In this document: in pieces, positions 32,705 to 41,040 of the stretch
How positions within the stretch are numbered: the first letter of the stretch is position 1
Layout of the letters: each line of letters starts with the position of its first letter
Assembly (NCBI GenBank): GCA_042569785.1
Contig: JBHPGW010000013.1
Location: 1-49,381 of the forward strand
Source of the DNA: JBHPGW01 sp042569785
GTDB taxonomy: Bacteria; Planctomycetota; Phycisphaerae; Sedimentisphaerales; Anaerobacaceae
Direction of reading: 5' to 3'
Length of the DNA stretch: 49,381 nt
Notes under the pieces: model-generated
Seen by the model: the letters and a program-made list of their open reading frames with translations, nothing else
What the model was told of the DNA's origin: nothing
Databases searched by the model: none
Position numbers and translations under genes: made by a program

Positions 32705-35590
32705 TTGGGACAGGAAAAGCTAAAAGAATTTGAGCAGCAGCTTCGTAATTGTGTTAAAGGTGATGTTTCGTTCGATCAGGCGACATTGGGTCTTTACTCG
32801 ACCGATGCGAGCATATATCAGATAACTCCGGTAGCCTTGGTTCAGCCGCTTGACAAGGCAGATGTTTGTGCTGCTATCCAAACAGCAGCCCAGTATGGCG
32901 TCAGTATTTTACCTCGTGGCGCAGGTACGAGTTTGAACGGGCAGGCCGTTGGCTCATCGATGGTGATCGACTTCACCAAGTATATGAACAAGATTCTCGA
33001 ACTAAACGTTGACCAGCGATGGGTCAAAGTTCAACCGGGTATAGTACTCGACGAGCTAAACGCCGCTTTGGCAGAACACAACCTTGCATTCGCACCGGAT
33101 CCAGCCACCAGCGAGCGAGCCACTATCGGCGGCATGATCGCAAACAATTCTTCGGGTATGAGGAGTATCGTTTATGGGATAACACAAGATCACGTTCTGG
33201 AAGTTCAAACCCTTTTAAGCGATGGCACGATTATGGCTTTGAAAGAGCTTTCGCCGGATGAATTAGACTACAGCGATTCGTCCCGACAGTTGCAAATTTT
33301 CAGCGGGTTCAAAAAAATCATCGAAGACAATCGAGACGAAATAGAAACCAGATACCCCAAGGTAATGCGCAGGGTACAGGGCTACAATCTCGATTCCTTT
33401 ATTAACACCAGGAACTGGAATCTGGCCGAATTGATGGTAGGCAGTGAAGGGACTTTGGGCGTCTTCCTCGATGCTAAACTAAATCTTGAGCCGTTGCCCA
33501 AGGCCAAGGTTCTCTGCATAGTTCATTTCGCGAAATTAGATGAAGCTATTAGATCGATCTCGCCTATTTTAAAGCATCAGCCTTCAGCTATAGAGATCGT
33601 CGACGATGATGTACTTGGCAATGCCAGAAAGAATATCGGAACTGCCAAATTGTGTGGTTTTATACAAGACGAACCAAAGGCGATCTTAATAACTGAATTT
33701 TTTGGCGACGATATCGAACAGGCAACCCAAAAGGCCCAAAACCTCGCAGCAGATATGCAGAACCAGCAGCTCGGTTACGCCTGGCCGGTAATCGCGGATC
33801 CTGACGAGCAGAAAAAAGTCTGGACCGTCAGAAAGAACGGCCTCGGACTGATGATAAACTTTAATGACGATCGTAAGCCTGTCGCTTTTATTGAGGATTC
33901 CTGCGTCCCGTTAGAGCATCTAGCCGACTACGTTGACCAGATATTGAAATTCTGTAAGTCTCGATCTGTCCCCGTCTCGATGTATGCGCACGCCAGCGTT
34001 GGCGTCATTCACGTTCGACCGCTCTTGAATCTTAAACTGCAAAGTGATATTGATAACATGAAGGATATTGCAGATTTTGCCTTTGAACTGGTCAAAAAAT
34101 ATGGAGGTTCCCTTAGCGGTGAACATGGTGACGGTCGGGTCCGGAGTCCAAAACTCGAATCTTACTTTGGAACGCAGATTTATGATGCTTTGCGACAGGT
34201 CAAAAACATTTTTGACCCCGCAGGCCTGATGAATCCCGGCGTAATAGTTGACGCTGAACCGATGGACACAAACCTACGATACGGCAGCGACTATAAAACA
34301 TTGGATATACCAACCCAATATCACTACCGTGACAGCGCGGGCTTTTTCAAAGCGGTAGAAAAGTGTCTTGGTATAGGCCTGTGCCGACAGAAGCTCGAAA
34401 ATACGATGTGCCCGAGCTACCGCGCTACTCTTGATGAGCAGCACAGTACTCGTGGCCGAGCCAACGCCCTGCGATTAGCGATGTCGGGCCAACTGGGCGC
34501 CGATGCGATGACAAGTAAGCGACTATTTGAGATTATGGAACTGTGCTTGTCGTGCAAAAGCTGTAAGACCGAGTGCCCCAGCAACGTTGATATGACCAGG
34601 CTCAAATCTGATTTTCTTCAAAACTATCACGATGCCAACGGTTTTGGCTTACGCGAAAGATTAATCGCCAATTCGACAACAATGGCCAAGATTATTGCCG
34701 GCCCCTTAGCACCGATTGTCAACTTCGGCCAGAAAACATGGCTATTCAGAAAAGCTTTGGAAATAGTCGCCGGCTTCGATTCTCGTCGCACACCACCAGA
34801 ATACGCTCGCGTTCCGTTTGCTAAATGGTTCGCCAGGAGAGAAAAAACTAATGGCAAATTGACCAAAAAGGTAGTTCTGTTTGAGGACACATATTTAAGT
34901 TATCACCAGACCAGCGTCGGAATATCCGCGGTAGAGCTTCTCGAATCCTGCGGATACGAAGTAATTTTGGCAAATGCCGGCTGTTGTCAGAGGCCGAGAA
35001 TTTCCCACGGCTTTTTGCGACAGGCAAAAGCAAAAGGCGAAAAGACACTGCAAAATCTGGATAAGTTCATTCAGCAGCGACTCAAAATTGTAGTTTGTGA
35101 GCCTGGCTGTTGTTCTGCGTTGATAGACGACCTGCCCGACCTTATCGATGATGAACAACTCGGCAATCGGATAAAACAAAACGTAATGATGATCGACGAG
35201 TTTTTAGCCGGCGAAATTGATAGCGGTAATTTGAGTTGCCGATTCACTTCGCCATTCAGTGACATTCTAATTCACGGCCACTGCCATCAGAAGTCGCTTT
35301 TCGGTACTACCGCAATGAAAAATATTCTCAACCGCATTGATGGAATTATTGTAACTGAAATCGATTCGGGCTGTTGCGGAATGGCAGGCTCGTTCGGCTA
35401 TGAAAAAGAACATTACGATATGTCGATACAAATTGGTGAGCAAGGACTGTTCCCGGCTGTTCGAAATCGCAAACCAGAAACCGCTGTCGTAGCCTGCGGC
35501 TTCAGTTGCCGCCATCAGATAGAAGACGGTACCGGCGTAAAGGCTTTGCATTGGGTTGAAACAATTCGAGGTGAAAATACAAATGACTGA
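32705..35590 (+). CDS. FAD-linked oxidase / Fe-S reductase fusion (D-2-hydroxyacid dehydrogenase type)
   Basis: This encodes about 961 residues from TTG 32705 (GGAGA a few bases before it). The N-terminal half is a GlcD-type FAD domain (LPRGAGTSLNGQAVG, then FAPDPATSERATIGGMIANN) with its FAD-oxidase C domain (SGEHGDGRVRS). The C-terminal half has GlcF-type Fe-S motifs: CLSCKSCKTECP with other cysteines, and CCG domains AGCCQRPRI, EPGCCSAL, HGHCHQKS and DSGCCGMAGSFGYE. Fusions of this type oxidise D-lactate or another D-2-hydroxyacid and pass electrons to the membrane or an electron carrier. Translation is coupled to the next gene by an 8-base overlap. The substrate is not determined. Confidence 0.9.
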   Translation: MGQEKLKEFEQQLRNCVKGDVSFDQATLGLYSTDASIYQITPVALVQPLDKADVCAAIQTAAQYGVSILPRGAGTSLNGQAVGSSMVIDFTKYMNKILELNVDQRWVKVQPGIVLDELNAALAEHNLAFAPDPATSERATIGGMIANNSSGMRSIVYGITQDHVLEVQTLLSDGTIMALKELSPDELDYSDSSRQLQIFSGFKKIIEDNRDEIETRYPKVMRRVQGYNLDSFINTRNWNLAELMVGSEGTLGVFLDAKLNLEPLPKAKVLCIVHFAKLDEAIRSISPILKHQPSAIEIVDDDVLGNARKNIGTAKLCGFIQDEPKAILITEFFGDDIEQATQKAQNLAADMQNQQLGYAWPVIADPDEQKKVWTVRKNGLGLMINFNDDRKPVAFIEDSCVPLEHLADYVDQILKFCKSRSVPVSMYAHASVGVIHVRPLLNLKLQSDIDNMKDIADFAFELVKKYGGSLSGEHGDGRVRSPKLESYFGTQIYDALRQVKNIFDPAGLMNPGVIVDAEPMDTNLRYGSDYKTLDIPTQYHYRDSAGFFKAVEKCLGIGLCRQKLENTMCPSYRATLDEQHSTRGRANALRLAMSGQLGADAMTSKRLFEIMELCLSCKSCKTECPSNVDMTRLKSDFLQNYHDANGFGLRERLIANSTTMAKIIAGPLAPIVNFGQKTWLFRKALEIVAGFDSRRTPPEYARVPFAKWFARREKTNGKLTKKVVLFEDTYLSYHQTSVGISAVELLESCGYEVILANAGCCQRPRISHGFLRQAKAKGEKTLQNLDKFIQQRLKIVVCEPGCCSALIDDLPDLIDDEQLGNRIKQNVMMIDEFLAGEIDSGNLSCRFTSPFSDILIHGHCHQKSLFGTTAMKNILNRIDGIIVTEIDSGCCGMAGSFGYEKEHYDMSIQIGEQGLFPAVRNRKPETAVVACGFSCRHQIEDGTGVKALHWVETIRGENTND

Positions 35591-36731
35591 AAAAAAGAAA
35601 AATGCGGTTTTTCTTTATTCTCCACAGTTTGACAATTACCATTATCCACCGGATTGTCCCTTCAATGTAAGCCGTGCCGGAAAAACGTATGCCCTTGTCA
35701 AGTCGCTTGGACTTGTTGATACTTCCGCTGTAAAAGCAACGACTATAGCCCCTGCTGACAAAGCCACGATGACAAAATTCCATACCGAGCATTATTTAGA
35801 TGTTCTCAAAAATGCCGCCGCCGGCAGGCAGCATCCCGATGCTATTGACATGGGCCTCGGTACCGGCGATTGCCCGATATTTGAGGATATGTATGATTAC
35901 TCTGTCCTTGCTTGTGGTGCCACTGTCACCGGCGCCCAAATGATACTTTCAGGCAAAGCTGATGTTGTGTTCAATCCTTCGGGCGGACTTCATCATGCAG
36001 GCCCTGAAAATGCTTCCGGCTTCTGCTATATTAACGACCCGGCGATCGGATGTATACTGCTGGCCGAAAAACAAAAACGGGTTTTGTATCTTGATATCGA
36101 CGTCCACCACGGCGATGGAGTTGAGAAGGCCTTTCGCGATCGAAATGATGTTATGACTATTTCGTTCCACCAAAGCGGACGAACGCTTTTTCCAGGAACC
36201 GGTTTTGAAGATGATATTGGAACCGGCCCCGGCAAAGGCTATTGCGTAAATATCCCACTGCCGCCCGGAACTTACGACCAGGCCTACATGAAGGCTTTCA
36301 ATGAGATCGCCAGGCCGTTAATTTACGCTTATGATCCGGATGTCTTTGTTCTTGAGTTTGGTGCCGATACACTGATAGGTGATCCGCTTGCGCAGCTGGA
36401 TTTGACCAACAACGTTTACGCTAATGTCATCCAGTTTTTAACAAGCACAGGCAAACCGATCCTTATGACCGGCGGCGGCGGATACAATATTGAAAATACC
36501 GTAAGAGCCTGGGCACTTGGGTGGACTGTTCTGGCAGGACTCGAACAAGATAGTGACATTACCGCCGGAATGGGAGGCGTCATGCTCGGGACCAACGAAT
36601 GGCAGGGAGGCTTAAGGGACAGAGAACTCGTCATCCCCGACCAGCAGCGAGACATCGTTGATCCTGGGGTCGAAACCACTATCCGCGCCGTCAAGGACAA
36701 CGTCTTTGGTATTCACGGTCTGGATAAATGA
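35583..36731 (+). CDS. Histone-deacetylase-like (AcuC/acetylpolyamine amidohydrolase) enzyme
   Basis: This encodes 382 residues of the arginase/deacetylase fold. Zinc-site motifs are GGLHHAGPENASGFCYIND, DIDVHHGDG and GADTLIGDPLAQLDLT. A Gly-rich TGGGGYN loop closes the pocket. Bacterial relatives deacetylate acetylated proteins such as acetyl-CoA synthetase (AcuC) or acetylpolyamines. I chose ATG 35583 for its ribosome site GAGGTG nine bases upstream. Cotranscription with a D-hydroxyacid dehydrogenase suggests regulation of central carbon flux, an inference. The stop codon abuts the stop codon of convergent gspD with no gap. Confidence 0.88.
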   Translation: MTEKKKNAVFLYSPQFDNYHYPPDCPFNVSRAGKTYALVKSLGLVDTSAVKATTIAPADKATMTKFHTEHYLDVLKNAAAGRQHPDAIDMGLGTGDCPIFEDMYDYSVLACGATVTGAQMILSGKADVVFNPSGGLHHAGPENASGFCYINDPAIGCILLAEKQKRVLYLDIDVHHGDGVEKAFRDRNDVMTISFHQSGRTLFPGTGFEDDIGTGPGKGYCVNIPLPPGTYDQAYMKAFNEIARPLIYAYDPDVFVLEFGADTLIGDPLAQLDLTNNVYANVIQFLTSTGKPILMTGGGGYNIENTVRAWALGWTVLAGLEQDSDITAGMGGVMLGTNEWQGGLRDRELVIPDQQRDIVDPGVETTIRAVKDNVFGIHGLDK

Positions 36732-39700
36732 TTAATCTTCTTCCTGCTCTTCTACTGCCTTTTCGAAATCTTCAAGGACAGCGTTAAGTTTTTCTTCCGC
36801 CGTTTCAATCTGCTCGATTGTTTCGCGACTGGTATTAGCGGGGGTATCCACCACATACGGAGTAATGAAAACGATCAGCTCATTATTCGCCTGCTTAGTT
36901 TCTTCATGACGGAACAATCCGCCTATCAGCGGTATATCACCGAAAAATGGGATCTTTCGCTCAATTAAATTATCTTCCTGGAACAGTATCCCGCCCAGCA
37001 CAACCGTTTCACCGTCTTTTACGACAGCATTGGTATTGGTCTCCATATTCGTCCTTACTCGCTGTTCATTTACCAATTCGGGCCGCAATTGTGAAAGCTC
37101 CATGAAGATATTCATATCAACTTTGTTTTCCGGGGTGATATTGGGCCGAACCTGAAGTGTCATACCTACCCTGTCGTAAGAAAATTCCTGAGCATCTCTG
37201 CCGTTCTCACTAGTTGCAAATGACAGCTTATCAGTAAACGCAATTATTTCGCCCTGGAAGAAAAGAGCCTCTTCGTTGTCTTTGGTCCACAGGGTTTGCT
37301 GATTTAGTACTTTTGCATCCGTTGACTTCTCAAGAAAATCGACAAGAAGAGATATTTCAGAAGTCGCAGAAAGAGTGAAACTGCCCCTTTCAAATCCTGT
37401 CGTAAGTGAAGTAACCGCTCTAACGGCATTTTCTTCCAATATGCCAAAAGCCCCGGGATTAGTCGCTAACTGTATGCCAAGAGAAGTCATATCGTCATGA
37501 CCGACCCGAAGAACTATCGCCTTTAGCATTACCTGTTTGCCGGGCATATCGAGTTGGTGGATCATATCTTCAATATTCTGCATAAATTCCGGCGGAGCAA
37601 GTACAAGAATAGCTTTATTGTAAGGAGCAGGTACAAAGCGTATCCTGCCGATAACATTGCTTATGGGCATCTCATCGGTTCTTCGCCTGCCCTGGTTCCA
37701 CGGCGGAGTATATTCATTTGCTGAATTATTAGTATTATCAGTGTTGCTGCCGTTGTTATTCTCTTCCTCATCCATCGAATACTCAGATAGCCCTGATTCA
37801 CGTCGGCGGATCTTTGCGGTTTGACCGGGTTCGTTAAATATCGCGTTAAGACGTTCAGCCAAATCTTCCGGATCGGCATAGTTAAGAGTCACCACGTTAG
37901 GCACTTCTGCCATCTCCTGTCGGTCGAGGTCGGCGATCAATTGCTCAACAACGTCGTAGGCCTCGGGAATATTGCTTATTATGATTATCTTTTTCGTATC
38001 AGGAACAGGCTCAAATGTCAACTGGCCGTAAAGAGGACCAACGATCTTTTTCTTATCGTCTCCCGTACCAAAATACATTTCCCAGAAGGACCTGCCGCCA
38101 CTGCCAGAGTCTTCAGTAAAAAGTGAACTCAACAACTCAGCCAACTTTACCGGATCGGAATTATGAAGGCTGATTATCCTTGGCTTAACTTCATCTACGT
38201 TGATCGGAATATCCCATTCGTTTATCTGCTCAGTGATCTTTATCATATTCTCCGGTGAAGCGATTACAGTTACCTGGTGCATCATCGGAAAGGAGATCAC
38301 CCTAACGGTATCCTTGGCATCAACCCTGCGAGAGCTCCAGCGCCCTCCCCTATAACTGCCGGAATAACCTGCCTCTTTTTCGTAAAGACCTTCCAGGTTT
38401 TCCTTGATCTTATCCGGGTCACCGTGTTTTAACTGGAATACCTTGGTCTCAACTTCACCGGTCGGGACATCTATTTCCTGGATAAGTTTTTTAACTGTTT
38501 CACGGATTTTCGGCCTGCCGAAGATCATGATCTGCCTTGCGCGAGGCAATGGCTGAACAAGAACACTTGTCGTCAACTCTGTTCCCGGCATACGCTGCAA
38601 TGCCTGGTTAAGTTGCTGAGCGACTTCACGAACATCGGCATAGTCTATTGAAACCGTTTCCGATTCCAGTCCAGCGGGATCCTGCCGGTCGAGCTTATCG
38701 ATCCATTTACCGATCTGTTCAATGTCATCAGCAGAACCCCTTGCGATGATCTGCTTATACTTAGGCATCGGGATAAGTACGATCGGGATCTCAACTGATT
38801 CGATCATAGTTGATTTTCCCGCAGGTTTCCCTTTGGGGTTAGATGGTTTTGCCCCCCCTTTTTGACTCTTACGCCGGCCTCTTGAGTCCTCCTGACCCAG
38901 AAGTTTTCTAAGTGCCTGAACGATCTCACCGGGATCACCATATTCGATCGCGAAAAATTCCTCAACCGTCTTCTCAGAACCAGACACATCAAATTCGTTG
39001 ATGATCCTTTCAAACCGTATCAGGTTCTCGACCGTATCGACAACCAGCAGACTGCCGGCGTTTTCATCAGCGGCGATATAGCTGTGCTCACCCAATAGCG
39101 GCATCAGCAACTGGCTCATTTGCGTTGGACTGTAATTTTTCAGCTTAAAGAATTTCTGCGCGATTTGACTTTTATTCACTATCGTCGCAAGAGGTTGGTC
39201 ATCAGGTATCGTCGGCACCGAACCAAGCAGCGCGTCTTTGATGGGTCTAAGCCGCATCGTATTGTCATCGATCTCTTCTGCCACAAAACCCTTTGCCCGA
39301 AGCGCCGTATAGATCAACTCAAGAGCCTCAGCTCGCGGCACTTCTCTGGGCGAATATATGCTTATCTTCACCTTCATCACCTCGTCGTCAGGAATGATGA
39401 TCTTACCCGTCCAGTCGGCCAGTTTCGGCAGCAGGTTCTTCATCTCAACATCCTTAAGATTCACCGCCTCCATAGGCTCACCCGGCTCATTGGGTTCGTT
39501 TGGTTCGCCCGCTTTATTGGGGTCCGCCGGCTTATTAGGCTCATTCACATCCGCCGGTGCGTTCGCGTCAACAGGGGCGTTAGGCTCATTAACATCGCCC
39601 GGCTGGTTAGGTTCGTTAGCGTCACCAGAACTTACAGCTTTTAACGCACCTTTCACCCATTTAACCGAAGGACTGTAAAAATCATAAACCCAAAAGTTAA

Positions 39701-39767
39701 CATAAACCATCGCGCCGATAATCACTATCGCCACTACTATAGTACTTATTAATTTCAACCGTTTCAA
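36732..39767 (-). CDS. gspD: Type II secretion secretin GspD, extra-long
   Basis: This encodes 1011 residues, against about 650 for E. coli GspD. An N-terminal hydrophobic segment (8-28) has no clear signal-peptidase site. An Asn-Glu-Pro/Asn-Ala-Pro low-complexity linker covers about 49-98. An N0-like domain covers about 98-178. Six N1-type ring domains follow, at about 205-260, 270-360, 371-434, 440-520, 529-616 and 623-741; the usual number is three. The secretin pore domain is about 745-972 (VVLGGILFQ, KIPFFGDIPLIGGLF). A Glu-rich tail ends the protein. It forms the outer-membrane channel. Last gene of the operon. No pilotin is visible nearby. Confidence 0.93.
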   Translation of the reverse strand: MKRLKLISTIVVAIVIIGAMVYVNFWVYDFYSPSVKWVKGALKAVSSGDANEPNQPGDVNEPNAPVDANAPADVNEPNKPADPNKAGEPNEPNEPGEPMEAVNLKDVEMKNLLPKLADWTGKIIIPDDEVMKVKISIYSPREVPRAEALELIYTALRAKGFVAEEIDDNTMRLRPIKDALLGSVPTIPDDQPLATIVNKSQIAQKFFKLKNYSPTQMSQLLMPLLGEHSYIAADENAGSLLVVDTVENLIRFERIINEFDVSGSEKTVEEFFAIEYGDPGEIVQALRKLLGQEDSRGRRKSQKGGAKPSNPKGKPAGKSTMIESVEIPIVLIPMPKYKQIIARGSADDIEQIGKWIDKLDRQDPAGLESETVSIDYADVREVAQQLNQALQRMPGTELTTSVLVQPLPRARQIMIFGRPKIRETVKKLIQEIDVPTGEVETKVFQLKHGDPDKIKENLEGLYEKEAGYSGSYRGGRWSSRRVDAKDTVRVISFPMMHQVTVIASPENMIKITEQINEWDIPINVDEVKPRIISLHNSDPVKLAELLSSLFTEDSGSGGRSFWEMYFGTGDDKKKIVGPLYGQLTFEPVPDTKKIIIISNIPEAYDVVEQLIADLDRQEMAEVPNVVTLNYADPEDLAERLNAIFNEPGQTAKIRRRESGLSEYSMDEEENNNGSNTDNTNNSANEYTPPWNQGRRRTDEMPISNVIGRIRFVPAPYNKAILVLAPPEFMQNIEDMIHQLDMPGKQVMLKAIVLRVGHDDMTSLGIQLATNPGAFGILEENAVRAVTSLTTGFERGSFTLSATSEISLLVDFLEKSTDAKVLNQQTLWTKDNEEALFFQGEIIAFTDKLSFATSENGRDAQEFSYDRVGMTLQVRPNITPENKVDMNIFMELSQLRPELVNEQRVRTNMETNTNAVVKDGETVVLGGILFQEDNLIERKIPFFGDIPLIGGLFRHEETKQANNELIVFITPYVVDTPANTSRETIEQIETAEEKLNAVLEDFEKAVEEQEED

Positions 39768-39786
39768 TTTTATCTCCTCGCTTTAA

Positions 39787-40512
39787 TTAAAGGTTATCTA
39801 TATTTGCTTCCATCTGAGCAACGATCTCCTGTTTCTGCTCATCTGTCAGAGCGTTCCATTGATCTTTATATTGTTGCTTTTGTTCATCTGTCAGAGTGTT
39901 CCATTTCTCCAGAAGTTTTACTCTTAAGGCCGCGGAAAGCTCTACGCCCATCCACCCCAGCGGGTCGTCTTCTTCGCTCGCCTCTTCTATCTCGGCGATT
40001 TTCTCGATTTTTTTGTCTTCGTCGTTTTTTTTGACTTCTTTCTCAGCTTTTTTCACAAATTTCTTAGGCTCATACTTACTCGCCGCATCGAACGGAGCGA
40101 ACCATTTTTCCTTACCATCCCATTCGATCTTTACCCTCGCAGGCTCGATCGCCAGTACGTTCGCGTCCCCTATTTTGTCACCTACTTTGTAAAACTTGCC
40201 GTTTATCAATACCTCTTTGCCGAGTATCCCTATGACCTGGCTTACGGGATGTTTTTTAGGCGCAGGCGGAACAAACAGATTCTTCTTTTTAAGCTCCTCG
40301 GCGATTGCCTTATATTTGGCAATACAATCGTTGACGTCATTCGGGTCGCATTGACTTTGAGCAGCGGCCTTGTCTATTACCCTGGCGGCCTTAGCCGAAT
40401 TGACAAAAAATCCCGCTATATTAATAATAACAACAATACCCAACCCCGCCGAAAACCACAGCAGTGCCCTTGGTAGTAACTCTTTTTTATTTGTTAAGAA
40501 ATCAATTTTCAT
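39787..40512 (-). CDS. gspC: GspC-like inner-membrane coupling protein
   Basis: This encodes 241 residues. A single membrane segment (about 16-36) is followed by a periplasmic linker and a GspC homology region (about 90-150) with the pattern GKEVLINGKFYKVGD and an IEWDGKEKWF strand, which in GspC contacts the secretin N0 domain. A Lys/Glu-rich stretch follows. The tail contains a duplicated unit, NTLTDEQKQQYKDQW then NALTDEQKQEIVAQ. No PDZ domain. The position beside gspD supports the assignment. Its start overlaps the gspM end by 4 bases. Confidence 0.8.
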   Translation of the reverse strand: MKIDFLTNKKELLPRALLWFSAGLGIVVIINIAGFFVNSAKAARVIDKAAAQSQCDPNDVNDCIAKYKAIAEELKKKNLFVPPAPKKHPVSQVIGILGKEVLINGKFYKVGDKIGDANVLAIEPARVKIEWDGKEKWFAPFDAASKYEPKKFVKKAEKEVKKNDEDKKIEKIAEIEEASEEDDPLGWMGVELSAALRVKLLEKWNTLTDEQKQQYKDQWNALTDEQKQEIVAQMEANIDNL

Positions 40513-41039
40513 ATTTTGCTTTTTTCTTTAACAAGTGTCGATACAACCATATCGAGTTTAACTTCGCTGCGTTTTTTCTCACCGCAGCTCATCTTAAAAT
40601 CCTCTATCGCGAACAGGTAAGGGTTCTCATTCATCGAGGCCAGCAGATCCAGTACCTTATCGAATTTACCTTTACCGCCCCGACATTGCAGTCGCAGCAG
40701 CTTATACCCTTTACAAGGCGATTTTCCCGGTGCCAGAAATTCCAAAGGCTTACTACTGACACCTGCCTTTTTTAACTGCTCGTTAAACTTTTCTCTAAAG
40801 ATGATTTTTTGCTCAGCCAGTTCCAACGGCATCTCAAAAGCCGGCACAATTGACATCAAACCCTTCTGTTTGGCTTTCGATGCTGTGATAATTTTCAACT
40901 CCACCCTTGTAACGGCAAGTGACTTTCTAACCTGAGACCAGTTACCAAGCCAGTCAGCCACAATACTAAATACCAAAATTCCAACTACGCAAATAGCTGC
41001 CAGTTTTAACGCCCGTATATCTCTTTCGCCAAGTTTCAT
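40509..41039 (-). CDS. gspM: GspM/PilO-like assembly protein
   Basis: This encodes 176 residues: a short cytoplasmic N-terminus, one membrane segment (about 12-30), a coiled-coil region and a small ferredoxin-like periplasmic domain ending KLDMVVSTLV. This is the PilO/GspM architecture. With GspL it builds the inner-membrane platform. Sequence conservation in this family is very low, so the name rests on size, topology and the position one base after gspL. Confidence 0.75.
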   Translation of the reverse strand: MKLGERDIRALKLAAICVVGILVFSIVADWLGNWSQVRKSLAVTRVELKIITASKAKQKGLMSIVPAFEMPLELAEQKIIFREKFNEQLKKAGVSSKPLEFLAPGKSPCKGYKLLRLQCRGGKGKFDKVLDLLASMNENPYLFAIEDFKMSCGEKKRSEVKLDMVVSTLVKEKSKI

Positions 41040-41040
41040 A

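Noticed and set aside
39480..39630. Asn-Glu-Pro coding repeats of gspD as another heptad array
   Set aside because: The periodicity follows codons (multiples of three), not seven; it is a protein-level repeat.
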